Notes: a model not told the origin generated them from the sequence alone. 47,318 bases of DNA from CAZIQY01 sp964541605 (GCA_964541605.1 CAZIQY010000014.1:1-47318); one strand, 5' to 3'; shown: positions 25,073 through 34,297, counted from the first letter of the stretch. Made by a program: numbers and translations.

Positions 25073-25659
25073 AACGACTGAAAAAACTTTTTATATCGTT
25101 GCTCGCATTATGCATGGTTTTTGGGTGCGCATCGAAAATCCCCCATCGGGTGGTTCCCGATTACAATAAAAAGGATATGCGGTTGATTGCCGTGATGCCC
25201 GTGAAAAATGAAACGACGGATGTAAAAGCCGCTCAGATGCTTCGGGAAAAAATCGTCAACGAGCTTTATTTCAAGGGGTACCCGAAGATCCCCCCCGGCG
25301 TCATTGATGAAAAACTGTCTTTCGTCTACGGAAAAATGGCGGATTCCAAGCAGGGAAATATTCCGCCGAGGATTGTTGGGAACCTTTTAGGTGTGAACGC
25401 GGTTCTATATAGCACCCTCGAACAGTGTAAAACGTCATTTGTTCTTTTTTATGCTCCAACGAGCATTTCCATAACCTTTGAAATGCGAAGCGCAAAAACG
25501 GATGAAACCCTCTGGAGCACACAGTATGGTACAACTAAAAGATGTTATAGTTTTTCAAGAAGGCAGCTTGAAATGGAAGCATCTCAGGTTTATGAATCGG
25601 CCATTCAGGAAGTATTGGACAAGGCCATGGAAACCCTTCCCGATGGCCCCGACATTTGA
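25069..25659 (+). CDS. GNA1162/DUF799-like lipoprotein
   Basis: The 196-residue protein has a lipoprotein signal (LFISLLALCMVFGC, lipid Cys about residue 18). The body has IAVMPVKNETTDVKAAQMLREKIVNELYFKGY, LLGVNAVLYSTLEQ and a C-terminal helix. These resemble the putative lipoprotein family of Neisseria GNA1162 (DUF799), which has a TolB N-terminal-like fold. It is probably in the outer membrane or periplasm. Coupled to the repeat protein upstream, and followed after 58 bases by a FecR-domain gene. Confidence 0.75.
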   Translation: MKRLKKLFISLLALCMVFGCASKIPHRVVPDYNKKDMRLIAVMPVKNETTDVKAAQMLREKIVNELYFKGYPKIPPGVIDEKLSFVYGKMADSKQGNIPPRIVGNLLGVNAVLYSTLEQCKTSFVLFYAPTSISITFEMRSAKTDETLWSTQYGTTKRCYSFSRRQLEMEASQVYESAIQEVLDKAMETLPDGPDI

Positions 25660-25717
25660 AATGGGTACCACAGTTGCGGCCATCCCTAACCAGATTGCAT
25701 AAAGCGAGGAGATACCG

Positions 25718-26491
25718 ATGAAAAAAACCATCATTTTTTTGTTCTTGTTTTCCTTGATGTTTGCCGGGTTTAACCAAGCGGATGCCAAAAGGTTGATGGA
25801 GCTGAAAATCGGAAAGGGTGAGGCGAGAGTCAATCGGCTTGACGGTTCGGCCCAGGTTCTACGTTCCGGTAAAACAACGTGGCGGTTCCTGAAGGCAAAA
25901 GACACCCTCCGGGGAGGTGACGAGGTCCGAACCGGTTCCAGAACGAGACTTGAGTTGATCATGCCGGACTATTCAGCTGTTCGTTTTGCAGATAATTCCC
26001 ATTTTAAAATTCTTCAGCTTCAGGCAGGGGATGAAACCAAGCCGAGAAATGTGAAAGTGCATGTGGCCGTCGGCAGGAGTTGGGCCAATTTAAGCCGTGC
26101 TGTCGGGAAAAAGGGCCAGTTTAATCTGTCCTGTGACAATGCTGTTGCTGGAGTCAGGGGCACCATTTATCGCATGAATGTTGAACAGGATAAATCGGCA
26201 CTGGTCAGAGTTTATGACGGGCAGGTAGCTGTCTCAGGAGGAGGGACGGACGAAGAGAGAAAGCCCGTTTTCGGTCCGCCCCAGAAGGTTGCCGGTCCCA
26301 AACCGGTTCCCGGGCCGAGAAAGGTCAGCATGGAGGAGTGGGTCTACATCATCAAATCGATGCAGCAGATTAGGATCGGATCGGACGGAAAAGCCGACAA
26401 GCCCCGTGATTTTACCGAACAGGAGGATCGGGATGACTGGGTAGACTGGAACAAGTCCCAAGACAACGAATTGAAATCCATGACCGAATAG
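25718..26491 (+). CDS. Periplasmic FecR-domain protein
   Basis: The 257-residue protein has a cleavable signal peptide (MKKTIIFLFLFSLMFAGFNQADA). It carries a FecR-like domain at about 35-170: GSAQVLRSGKTTWRFLKAKDTLRGGDEVRTGSRTRLEL and AVAGVRGTIYRMNV are its marks. The C-terminal ~60 residues are charged and low in complexity. There is no anti-sigma segment or sigma-factor gene nearby, so this is the stand-alone type often found near envelope genes. Partner unknown. Confidence 0.8.
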   Translation: MKKTIIFLFLFSLMFAGFNQADAKRLMELKIGKGEARVNRLDGSAQVLRSGKTTWRFLKAKDTLRGGDEVRTGSRTRLELIMPDYSAVRFADNSHFKILQLQAGDETKPRNVKVHVAVGRSWANLSRAVGKKGQFNLSCDNAVAGVRGTIYRMNVEQDKSALVRVYDGQVAVSGGGTDEERKPVFGPPQKVAGPKPVPGPRKVSMEEWVYIIKSMQQIRIGSDGKADKPRDFTEQEDRDDWVDWNKSQDNELKSMTE

Positions 26492-26500
26492 CGGGTTTAG

Positions 26501-27040
26501 ATGAATATCCCCAATTTCTTATCACTCTTGAGAATTCTTCTTGTTCCTGTAATGGTGATCTTTCTCATGCAGAACGCCTTTTTGAAGGCGATTGTCGTTC
26601 TGGCCGTCTCGGGTCTTACAGATGCCCTTGACGGTTTTCTGGCAAGAATCCTGAATCAGCAGACCACACTGGGCGCCTATCTGGATCCGATTGCAGACAA
26701 GGCGCTCCTGGCAAGTTGTTTTATCACTCTTTCCATCAAAGGGATCATGCCGGGCTGGCTGACAGTGATTGTCATCAGTAGGGATTTTATCATCCTGTTA
26801 GGGGTTGCGGTGCTGTCCATGATGTCCATGCCTTATGATATCCGTCCGGCTTTTATCAGCAAGGTGACGACGGCGATACAACTCATCATGGTTCTGTTCA
26901 CGCTTTTGTTTCGCTCGTTGCCGGGATTGCTTGATTACCAGTGGATAATGTTTCTGCACTGGCTTACAGCCTTCTTCACCATCACTTCAGGTTTGAATTA
27001 TATGTTCAGGAAGATCAGGATGAACAGCGCCCGGATATAA
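26501..27040 (+). CDS. pgsA: CDP-diacylglycerol-glycerol-3-phosphate 3-phosphatidyltransferase
   Basis: Inner-membrane enzyme that makes phosphatidylglycerol phosphate. The CDP-alcohol phosphotransferase motif is complete: DALDGFLARILNQQTTLGAYLDPIADK (about 42-68, DG-x2-AR-x8-G-x3-D-x3-D). NIPNFLSLLRILLVPVMV is at the N-terminus. Several hydrophobic helices are present. The 179-residue length is normal. Confidence 0.92.
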   Translation: MNIPNFLSLLRILLVPVMVIFLMQNAFLKAIVVLAVSGLTDALDGFLARILNQQTTLGAYLDPIADKALLASCFITLSIKGIMPGWLTVIVISRDFIILLGVAVLSMMSMPYDIRPAFISKVTTAIQLIMVLFTLLFRSLPGLLDYQWIMFLHWLTAFFTITSGLNYMFRKIRMNSARI

Positions 27041-27074
27041 ATGCCGGTTAATTTGATCGGACAAGATATTTGCC

Positions 27075-27103
27075 TTGACACAACAGTAATTTATTGTTAA
27101 AAG
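27075..27103 (+). promoter_or_regulatory. Possible promoter for tRNA-Val
   Basis: A perfect TTGACA at 27075-27080 lies about 52 bases before the tRNA. The -10 box is weak; the best AT-rich candidate is TTAAAA near 27098-27103. It is placed mainly on the -35 match. Confidence 0.3.
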
Positions 27104-27132
27104 CGCTGTCTATTTAAGGAATTCCCTGATGT

Positions 27133-27207
27133 AGGCACGTAGCTCAGGGGGAGAGCGCCATCCTGACGCGGTGGATGTCCAGGGTTCAAATCCCTGCGTG
27201 CCTACCA
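27133..27207 (+). tRNA. tRNA-Val (GAC)
   Basis: Acceptor stem AGGCACG pairs with CGTGCCT, discriminator A and encoded CCA (27205-27207). D stem GCTC/GAGC, anticodon stem CCATC/GGTGG, loop CTGACGC with anticodon GAC, T stem CAGGG/CCCTG with loop TTCAAAT. It sits between pgsA and thrS. Confidence 0.95.
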
Positions 27208-27389
27208 TTTAAATATAGATCTCCGGACATGATAAATTAAGTCGGTAAGTGGTAAGGGCATCAGCAGGAAATCATTGATGATGCCCTTTCTTTAATATGG
27301 AAGCAGAGAAATTTGAAAAGGATTTTTTGTCAGTCTGCGCCTATAGAGAGTTTAAACGTTGTTGTATTCGTATTGTCGGATGTTCGTTT

Positions 27390-29306
27390 ATGAGTGATAT
27401 CAGTGTTATTTTGCCGGATGATTCGGAACGAAGGTGCCCCGTCGGCACGACCGTCAGGGATTTCATCCGTTCGTGGAAGCCCGAAGTCCTTTCCTCGACC
27501 GTTGCGGCGAAACTGAATCACACTCCCGTTGATTTGAGCCATCCTATCTTCGAAAACGCGGCACTTTCACTCATTGATATTACATCCAGAGAAGGGCTGG
27601 AAATTCTCCGCCACAGCATCTCTCACGTCATGGCGCAGGCGGTTCAGGATATTTTCAAAGGGGTTCAGATCAGTATCGGCCCTGCCACGGAAGATGGGTT
27701 TTATTATGATTTTGATTACCCGGAGGCCTTTACACCCGATGATTTTGAAAAGATCGAGGCCCGTATGCGAGAAATCATCTCTTCTGATTCTCAATTTATC
27801 CGTAAGGAACTTTCCCGGGAGGGGGCTGTTGATTTTTTCCAAAACAGGGGAGAGACTTACAAGATAGAGCTTCTGAAGGATCTGCCGGAGGATGTGAAAA
27901 CCGTCAGTCTTTACCATCAGGGCGATTATGTGGATCTGTGCCGCGGCCCCCATATCCCGTCGACGGCCATGATCAGGGCATTTAAGCTGTTGTCCCTGGC
28001 AGGCGCATACTGGCGGGGTGATGAGAAGAACAGAATGCTCCAGCGTATCTATGGGACAGGGTTCGCAACGAAAGAAGAGCTTGCCGATTATCTCCATGTC
28101 ATCGAAGAGGCGAAAAAGAGAGATCACAGGAAATTGGGGAGGGAACTGGACCTTTTCCAGTTGAACGAGGAAGCGGGACCGGGTCTCGTCATTTTTCACC
28201 CGAAGGGCACCATGCTCCGGATGATCATCGAGAACTGGGAAAAAGAGGAACATCTGAAACGGGGATACGAGATGGTCATGGGCCCCCAGATTCTGAAGGT
28301 GGATCTGTGGAAGAAGTCCGGTCATTTTGACCACTACCGCGAGAATATGTATTTTACCGAGGTGGAAGAACAGGCCTATGGGATAAAGCCCATGAACTGT
28401 CTTTCCCACATGCTCATATATAAGTCTAAAATCCGGAGTTACAGGGATTTGCCGCTGAGATACTTTGAGCTTGGCACCGTCCACCGTCATGAAAAGACCG
28501 GGGTACTGCATGGCCTGATGAGGGTCCGCCAGTTCACCCAGGATGATGCCCATATCCTGTGCACACCGGAGCAGCTCAATGATGAAATCACGGCCATTGC
28601 TGATTTCGTGGCTTACGCCATGAAGATTTTCGGATTTGAGTACGAAGTGGAACTCAGTACACGACCGGAAAAGTCGATCGGTTCCGATGCGGACTGGGAA
28701 ATGGCGACGGAGGCACTTTCGAATGCCCTGAAACATAAACAGATGACCTATGAGATCAATGAGGGCGATGGCGCTTTCTACGGGCCAAAAATTGACTTCA
28801 AACTGAAGGACGCCCTGAAGAGAAAATGGCAGTGTGCAACCATCCAGTGCGATTTTACCCTGCCGGAGCGGTTTGATCTCAGTTATGTCGGCATGGATGG
28901 AGACAGACACCGTCCGGTTATGCTGCACAGGGTCATCCTGGGCGCAGTCGAGCGGTTCATGGGCGTGTTGATCGAACACTACGCCGGGGCTTTCCCGGTA
29001 TGGCTGTCGCCGGTTCAGGCGGTTCTGATGACCGTAACGGACAATCATATTCCCTATGGTGAAAAGGTTTATCACGTGTTATACGATGCGGGTATCCGGG
29101 TCGAAAGAGATTTCAGAAATGAAAAGCTGGGATACAAGATAAGAGAGGCGCAGATGCAGAAAACCCCCTATATGCTGGTCATAGGCGACCGGGAGGTTGA
29201 GTCGGAATATGTTTCACCAAGACAGAGGGACGGCAAAAACCTCGGCGCTATCGGTGTGGGTGCGTTTATCGATCTGGTCAGAGAGAAATGCAGACAGTAT
29301 CGATAA
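27390..29306 (+). CDS. thrS: Threonyl-tRNA synthetase
   Basis: Class II synthetase. The chosen ATG (MSDISVILPDDSERR) gives 638 residues, the family length. A longer frame from 27297 adds 31 residues with no family match. TGS domain 1-~62, then the editing domain with HSISHVMAQAV and a later DLCRGPHIPST. The catalytic core has the zinc-binding MNCLSHM, motif 2 (LGTVHRHEKTGVLHGLMRVR) and motif 3 (MLHRVILGAVERF). The C-terminal anticodon domain starts near 540. It heads the run thrS-infC-rpmI-rplT-pheST. Confidence 0.96.
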   Translation: MSDISVILPDDSERRCPVGTTVRDFIRSWKPEVLSSTVAAKLNHTPVDLSHPIFENAALSLIDITSREGLEILRHSISHVMAQAVQDIFKGVQISIGPATEDGFYYDFDYPEAFTPDDFEKIEARMREIISSDSQFIRKELSREGAVDFFQNRGETYKIELLKDLPEDVKTVSLYHQGDYVDLCRGPHIPSTAMIRAFKLLSLAGAYWRGDEKNRMLQRIYGTGFATKEELADYLHVIEEAKKRDHRKLGRELDLFQLNEEAGPGLVIFHPKGTMLRMIIENWEKEEHLKRGYEMVMGPQILKVDLWKKSGHFDHYRENMYFTEVEEQAYGIKPMNCLSHMLIYKSKIRSYRDLPLRYFELGTVHRHEKTGVLHGLMRVRQFTQDDAHILCTPEQLNDEITAIADFVAYAMKIFGFEYEVELSTRPEKSIGSDADWEMATEALSNALKHKQMTYEINEGDGAFYGPKIDFKLKDALKRKWQCATIQCDFTLPERFDLSYVGMDGDRHRPVMLHRVILGAVERFMGVLIEHYAGAFPVWLSPVQAVLMTVTDNHIPYGEKVYHVLYDAGIRVERDFRNEKLGYKIREAQMQKTPYMLVIGDREVESEYVSPRQRDGKNLGAIGVGAFIDLVREKCRQYR

Positions 29307-29318
29307 GTCAATTTTGTC

Positions 29319-29333
29319 AGGAGGTGACCTATA
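29319..29333 (+). promoter_or_regulatory. Ribosome binding site setting the AUA start of infC
   Basis: AGGAGGTGA (29319-29327) is a near-perfect anti-16S match. ATA at 29331-29333 follows AGGAGG by six bases. A stop codon in the same frame at 29325-29327 overlaps the SD, so initiation cannot be further upstream. Confidence 0.75.
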
Positions 29334-29837
29334 GTTAAGGAGTTAAATATAAATAACGAAATCAGGGCAACGACTGTCAGGGTCATTGATGAGGGCAAGC
29401 AGTTGGGGATCATACCTCTGTCGGATGCCCTGGAGATGGCTGCCAAGGCGGGCCTGGATCTGGTGGAGGTGTCGCCAAATTCGACGCCGCCCGTATGTCG
29501 AATCATGGATTACGGGAAATTCAGATACCAGCAGAGCAAGAAGCAGCAGGTGGCAAAAAAGAGCCAGAGTATTATCCAGGTCAAGGAAATCAGGATAAGA
29601 CCGAAGACGGAGGAACATGATTTACAGGTAAAAATCAGGCAGATCAGGAAATTCCTCGGTCAGAATGACAAGGTGAAAGTGGCTATGATGTTCAGAGGGC
29701 GTGAGATTGCTTATGCCGATATGGGCAGGAAAATCATGGATGACATAAAGACTGAACTGGCGGACATCTGTATCATTGATCAGCATCCGAAGGTGGAGGG
29801 CAGAAACATGGTCATGATCCTGTCGCCGAAGAAATAA
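29331..29837 (+). CDS. infC: Translation initiation factor IF-3
   Basis: Binds the 30S subunit and checks start codon and initiator tRNA. The 168-residue product begins (M)VKELNINNEIRATTVRVIDE, the usual IF3 opening. DYGKFRYQQSKKQ and KEIRIRPKTEEHDLQVKI follow, then VMFRGRE-like KVAMMFRGREI. No ATG, GTG or in-frame TTG exists before residue 25, so the start is almost certainly the AUA at 29331. Non-standard start codons in infC are known (AUU in E. coli) and allow IF3 to repress its own synthesis. The same control is inferred here. A second ATA at 29349 is the only near alternative. Confidence 0.92.
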   Translation: MVKELNINNEIRATTVRVIDEGKQLGIIPLSDALEMAAKAGLDLVEVSPNSTPPVCRIMDYGKFRYQQSKKQQVAKKSQSIIQVKEIRIRPKTEEHDLQVKIRQIRKFLGQNDKVKVAMMFRGREIAYADMGRKIMDDIKTELADICIIDQHPKVEGRNMVMILSPKK

Positions 29838-29849
29838 GAACATAGCGGG

Positions 29850-29869
29850 GCTCAGTTTTAAAACTAAGC
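29850..29869. repeat. Inverted repeat between infC and rpmI
   Basis: GCT-C-AGTTTTAAAACT-A-AGC, an almost perfect palindrome with one mismatched pair. There is no T-run after it, so it is not a terminator. It could shape mRNA structure before rpmI. Confidence 0.35.
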
Positions 29870-29903
29870 GCATCGCAATTCATTTTTATACAGGGGTAAT
29901 GTA

Positions 29904-30101
29904 ATGCCAAAATTGAAAACACACAGAGGAGCGGCAAAGCGATTTTCTCTGACGGGAACAGGACGGGTGAAACGGAGTAAGGCCTATGCCAGCCATATCC
30001 TCACGAAAAAAACAACGAAGAGAAAGAGAAATTTGAGGAAGTCCGCCATTCTCGATGAGCGCGACACAAGAGGAATCAAGAGACTGATTCCGTATCTATA
30101 G
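29904..30101 (+). CDS. rpmI: 50S ribosomal protein L35
   Basis: The 65-residue basic protein has typical PKLKTHRGAAKRFSLTGTGRVKRSKA and a C-terminal RLIPYL. CAGGGG precedes the ATG. It lies between infC and rplT, the standard order. Confidence 0.96.
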   Translation: MPKLKTHRGAAKRFSLTGTGRVKRSKAYASHILTKKTTKRKRNLRKSAILDERDTRGIKRLIPYL

Positions 30102-30167
30102 GTTTTTGATCAGAATAATGATCATAGATAGGGGAGTTTCACATATTACAGCAGGAGATCAATTAAG

Positions 30168-30527
30168 ATGCCAAGGGTAAAGAGAAGTGTTCATGCCAAG
30201 AAAAAGAGAAGAAAGATTCTGAAACTGGCAAAGGGATATTTTGGGGCCAGAAGCCGGTTGTTGAGAACGGCGACAGAAGCGGTAGACAGGGCAATGAAGT
30301 ATGCCTACAGGGACAGAAGAGTCAGGAAGCGTGATTTCAGGAAGCTCTGGATCGCAAGAATTAATGCCGCTGCCCGCATCAACGACATCACATACAGCCG
30401 TCTGATCGACGGAATGAAGAAATCGGGAGTGGAAATCGACAGGAAGATTCTCGCCGATATCGCCATTCATGATCCGCAGGCCTTTTCTGAAATCGTTAAC
30501 GTTGCAAAGGGTAAACTGGTGGCATGA
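30168..30527 (+). CDS. rplT: 50S ribosomal protein L20
   Basis: The 119-residue protein has PRVKRSVHAKKKRRKILKLAKGYFGARSRLLRTA at the start, then YRDRRVRKRDFRKLWIARINAAAR, both typical. It is essential for early 50S assembly. AGGAGA stands before the ATG. The stop overlaps pheS by four bases. Confidence 0.97.
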   Translation: MPRVKRSVHAKKKRRKILKLAKGYFGARSRLLRTATEAVDRAMKYAYRDRRVRKRDFRKLWIARINAAARINDITYSRLIDGMKKSGVEIDRKILADIAIHDPQAFSEIVNVAKGKLVA

Positions 30528-31540
30528 TCGAAGAGCTTGACGATCTGCAGAGGAAAGCAGAGGCCGAGCTTGCTGCTGCCGGCACCGAAGCGGAGTTCCT
30601 TTCCATCAGAACCCGGTATCTGGGGCGAAAAGGTCTTTTAACGGGGGTTCTTCGCAACATCGGTCAGGTGGAGCCTGAAAAGAGGCCCTTGTTTGGAAAA
30701 CGCAGCAATGAGATCAAGGAACTCCTTGCGGAAAAAATTGAAAAAGCCCTTGAGGAGATTGCCGTCCTGAAAAAGGATGAAGTTCTCCTTCGCGACAGGA
30801 TTGATGTAACCCTGCCAGGCAAGAGGGTAAAGTACGGCAGGGTTCATCCCATCATACAGGTCAGCCGGGAGATATGCGATATTTTTGCCGGACTCGGATT
30901 TGCCGTCGTAGAGGGTCCTGAGGCCGAGCTGGATTACTATAATTTTGAGGCCCTGAATATTCCCAAAGACCATCCTGCCCGTGACATGCAGGATACGTTT
31001 TATATAGAAGAAAATATTGTCCTTCGCACCCACACCTCACCGGTCCAGATCAGGATCATGGAAAAGCAGAAACCCCCGGTGAGGATTCTATCGCCCGGGC
31101 GCGTGTATCGCCCCGATTCGGATATCTCGCATACGCCCATGTTTCACCAGATTGAGGGTCTGCTGGTTGATCGGGGCATTACTTTCGGAGACCTGAAAGG
31201 AGTTCTCGCGTCCTTTGTCAGGCAGATGTTCGGAGAAGACACGGCCCTGAGATTCCGCCCCAGCTTTTTCCCCTTTACCGAACCGAGCGCGGAAGTCGAT
31301 ATCCGGTGTGTCATGTGCCGCGGCGCCGGCTGCCGTGTATGCGGTCAGAGCGGCTGGCTGGAGATTCTGGGGTCAGGGATGGTTGATCCCGAGGTATTTA
31401 AGAGCGTTAATTATGATTCGGAAGAGTTTACAGGTTTTGCCTTTGGCCTTGGTCTGGAGCGAATCGCCATGCTGAAGTTCGGAATATCGGATATCCGGCT
31501 GTTTTTTGAGAACGACATGAGATTTTTAGAGCAGTTTTAA
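30524..31540 (+). CDS. pheS: Phenylalanyl-tRNA synthetase alpha subunit
   Basis: Class II catalytic subunit of the alpha2-beta2 enzyme. An N-terminal coiled coil (1-~85) contacts tRNA. The catalytic core has GPEAELDYYNFEALNIPKDHPARDMQDTFY, LRTHTSPVQIRIM, the motif 2 region RVYRPDSDISHTPMFHQIEGL and motif 3 in FGLGLERIAMLKFGI. The 338-residue length is normal. It starts within the rplT stop (ATGA). Confidence 0.97.
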   Translation: MIEELDDLQRKAEAELAAAGTEAEFLSIRTRYLGRKGLLTGVLRNIGQVEPEKRPLFGKRSNEIKELLAEKIEKALEEIAVLKKDEVLLRDRIDVTLPGKRVKYGRVHPIIQVSREICDIFAGLGFAVVEGPEAELDYYNFEALNIPKDHPARDMQDTFYIEENIVLRTHTSPVQIRIMEKQKPPVRILSPGRVYRPDSDISHTPMFHQIEGLLVDRGITFGDLKGVLASFVRQMFGEDTALRFRPSFFPFTEPSAEVDIRCVMCRGAGCRVCGQSGWLEILGSGMVDPEVFKSVNYDSEEFTGFAFGLGLERIAMLKFGISDIRLFFENDMRFLEQF

Positions 31541-31544
31541 GATT

Positions 31545-33965
31545 ATGCTGGTCAGTTTAAAATGGCTTAAAGATTATGTGGACATTGACCTTTCTGCGAC
31601 GGAACTCGCAGACAGGCTGACCATGTCCGGTCTGGAAGTGGATGCCGTCCATGAAACGGTGCCCGCCTTTTCCGGTGTCGTCGTTGCAAAAATTCTTTCC
31701 GTGAAGCCCCACCCCGATGCGGAAAAATGTTTTCTCTGTAATGTCACCACGGGAGAAGCTGTGTATCCTGTTGTCTGCGGTGCAGGAAACATTCGTGCCG
31801 GCGATGTCGTTCCCCTGGCAAAAGTGGGAGCGGCCATACCGGGCGGTTATACCATCAAAAGTTCGAAGATCCGCGGGGAATTGTCGGAAGGGATGCTCTG
31901 TTCGGAGCAGGAACTCGGTATCGGAGATGACGTCTCGGGAATCATGATTCTTTCGAAGGATTTTTCTCCCGGCAGGGATCTGGCCGATGTCATTGATCTG
32001 AAGGATACGGTTTTCGATATCGGGATCACCCCCAATCGATCAGACTGCCTGAGCATCGTCGGAATTGCGCGGGAGGTTGCTGCAATTACGGGAGCGAAAA
32101 TCCGGTATCCCCAAATCACGTTGTCTGAAAGCGAAGAAGACGTTCACGGGATAACGTCGGTTAAAATACAGGATCCGGATCTTTGCCCCAGATACAGCGC
32201 CAGGATGATCAGAAACGTGAAGATAGCCCCATCACCGCTGTGGATGCGCCGGCGGCTTGAAGCCGTGGGACTCCGCGCCATCAACAACATTGTTGATATC
32301 ACAAATTTTGTAATGATGGAGTGGGGCCAGCCCCTTCATGCGTTTGATTTCCGGTTTCTTGAAGAGGGACGCATTGTGGTCAGAAGATCCCGGGAAGGAG
32401 AGCGCTTTACATCCCTTGATGAGAAAGAACGCATTCTTAGACCCGAAACACTGCTGATCTGTGACGGGGTCAAACCGGTGGCGATTGCCGGCATCATGGG
32501 TGGCTTGAACTCCGAAGTCAAGGAGGATACGGAAACGATTCTTCTGGAGTCAGCCTATTTTAATCCATCCTCGATCCGCATATCCGCAAAGTGGCTGGGA
32601 ATGAATACGGATGCTGCTTTCCGGTTCGGGCGGGGGGTGGATCCTGACGGTGTGATCAGGGCATCTGACAGGGCGGCACAATTAATGGCTGAAGTGGCCG
32701 GGGGAATTGTTTGCAAAGGGTGTGTCGATGAATATCCCCAGACCGTTCAGACCACCGCTCATATTCCTTTGAGGGCTAAAAGGGTGAACGATATCCTTGG
32801 AACGGATATCGGAGACAATGAAATCGTCGGGACGCTGAAAGCAATCGAAATGGAGGTTCATAAAAAGGGGGAAGGGAGATACGACGTAACCCCGCCCACG
32901 TACCGTGTTGATATTACAAGGGAGATCGATCTGATAGAGGAAGTTGCCAGACTGTACGGATATGACCGAATTCCGGTAACCCTTCCTGACGTTTCCGTCA
33001 TGACGTCTGCCGGAGAACGCAAAAAGATACTTGAATATAGAATAAGGGAAGTCCTTAAGGGTTCCGGCTATACCGAGATTATCACGTACAGCTTCATTTC
33101 ACCCGATTCGGTTAATATCCTGGGCCTGAATGAAGATGACGAGAGGAGAAATCTTGTAAAGATAAAAAATCCCCTGACGGAAGATCAGGCGGTTATGCGT
33201 TCCACTCTCGTGTATGGACTTCTCGAAGCAATGAAAAAGAATGCTTATGCCGGATGTTTCAAACTCCGTATATTTGAAATGGGGAGAATTTTCATCCATA
33301 AAAGAGAGGGCGAACTTCCTGTCGAAAAGAACCGGCTTGGAGGCCTCCTTACGGGATTGAGAAATGATGACATCTGGTCTTCAAAGGAGATGAACGGGGA
33401 TTTCTACGACCTGAAGGGCTGTATAGAAAATATCCTCGATGACCTTAAGATACCCGGCGTACATTTCACGTCGGATCATGGAGAGTCTCTTCTGCATCCG
33501 GGAAAATCCTGCGCGATTTACGCAGGAAATCAAATGCTTGGTTTCTTGGGCGAGATTCATCCGGACATTCTGATTAAGATGGATTTGAAGAACCCGGCTA
33601 TTGTTTTTGAAATGGATATGGATATTCTGGCGGCATGCTATTCCGGGCTGATTGTCTATCGTGAGCCACCCAAATTTCCATCTGTTACAAGAGATGTGGC
33701 CTTTCTGGTGTCGCAGAGACTCGAAGCCGAAGAGATGCTCCGCCTCGCCAGGAGTAAAAATAAAGAATTGCTTGAAAAAGTGAGTATTTTTGATGTATAT
33801 TCGGGGAAAAGCGTTCCACAGGGAATGAAGAGCCTGGGATTGAGGTTTGCCTATCGTGCGTCTGAGCGAACATTAACGGACGATGAAGTGAATGAGATTC
33901 ACGGTGCCATTATTAAGAGGATGGCTGATGTAACCGGAGCAAAAATCAGGGGAGAAGAACGTTAG
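31545..33965 (+). CDS. pheT: Phenylalanyl-tRNA synthetase beta subunit
   Basis: The 806-residue subunit has the usual order. An EMAP-like tRNA-binding domain lies at about 40-150 (PHPDAEKCFLCNVTTG). The B3/B4 editing domain includes TPNRSDCLSIVGIAREVAA. The B5 and catalytic-like regions include DITREIDLIEEVARLYGYDRIP, and the C-terminal FDX-ACB domain covers ~713-806 (FPSVTRDVAFLV). It starts four bases after pheS. Confidence 0.97.
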   Translation: MLVSLKWLKDYVDIDLSATELADRLTMSGLEVDAVHETVPAFSGVVVAKILSVKPHPDAEKCFLCNVTTGEAVYPVVCGAGNIRAGDVVPLAKVGAAIPGGYTIKSSKIRGELSEGMLCSEQELGIGDDVSGIMILSKDFSPGRDLADVIDLKDTVFDIGITPNRSDCLSIVGIAREVAAITGAKIRYPQITLSESEEDVHGITSVKIQDPDLCPRYSARMIRNVKIAPSPLWMRRRLEAVGLRAINNIVDITNFVMMEWGQPLHAFDFRFLEEGRIVVRRSREGERFTSLDEKERILRPETLLICDGVKPVAIAGIMGGLNSEVKEDTETILLESAYFNPSSIRISAKWLGMNTDAAFRFGRGVDPDGVIRASDRAAQLMAEVAGGIVCKGCVDEYPQTVQTTAHIPLRAKRVNDILGTDIGDNEIVGTLKAIEMEVHKKGEGRYDVTPPTYRVDITREIDLIEEVARLYGYDRIPVTLPDVSVMTSAGERKKILEYRIREVLKGSGYTEIITYSFISPDSVNILGLNEDDERRNLVKIKNPLTEDQAVMRSTLVYGLLEAMKKNAYAGCFKLRIFEMGRIFIHKREGELPVEKNRLGGLLTGLRNDDIWSSKEMNGDFYDLKGCIENILDDLKIPGVHFTSDHGESLLHPGKSCAIYAGNQMLGFLGEIHPDILIKMDLKNPAIVFEMDMDILAACYSGLIVYREPPKFPSVTRDVAFLVSQRLEAEEMLRLARSKNKELLEKVSIFDVYSGKSVPQGMKSLGLRFAYRASERTLTDDEVNEIHGAIIKRMADVTGAKIRGEER

Positions 33966-33991
33966 GGGTCAAGATTTTTAGGAGGAGAAAG

Positions 33992-34267
33992 ATGACAAAG
34001 ATCGATATTATTCAGGATGTATATGAAAAGCTTGGGTTTTCAAAGAAGGATTCAGCGAATATTGTTGAGTCGGTTTTTGAAATCATGAAGGATGGTCTTG
34101 CCCGCGGGGAGAAAATCAAGATTTCCGGGTTCGGCAATTTTTCCGTCAAAGACAAGAAATCTCGCAGGGGCAGAAACCCCCAGACCGGTAGTGAGATAGA
34201 AATATCTGCCAGAAAGGTGCTGACTTTCAAATCAAGTCAGGTGCTCCGTAAGGCCCTGAATGGGTGA
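33992..34267 (+). CDS. ihfA: Integration host factor alpha subunit
   Basis: The 91-residue DNA-bending protein has the HU/IHF signature GFGNFSVKDKKSRRGRNPQTG around residues 46-66. GEKIKISGFG and the C-terminal VLTFKSSQVLRKALN match IHF. It follows pheT, where ihfA is found in many proteobacteria. The IHF-beta gene is not in the window. A good SD (AGGAGG) precedes the ATG. Confidence 0.92.
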   Translation: MTKIDIIQDVYEKLGFSKKDSANIVESVFEIMKDGLARGEKIKISGFGNFSVKDKKSRRGRNPQTGSEIEISARKVLTFKSSQVLRKALNG

Positions 34268-34297
34268 GCAGATAATTTTATTCAGCTCTAAGAACAA

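Noticed and set aside
27567..29075. 502-residue frame on minus over thrS
   Set aside because: Antisense shadow; thrS motifs on plus are complete.
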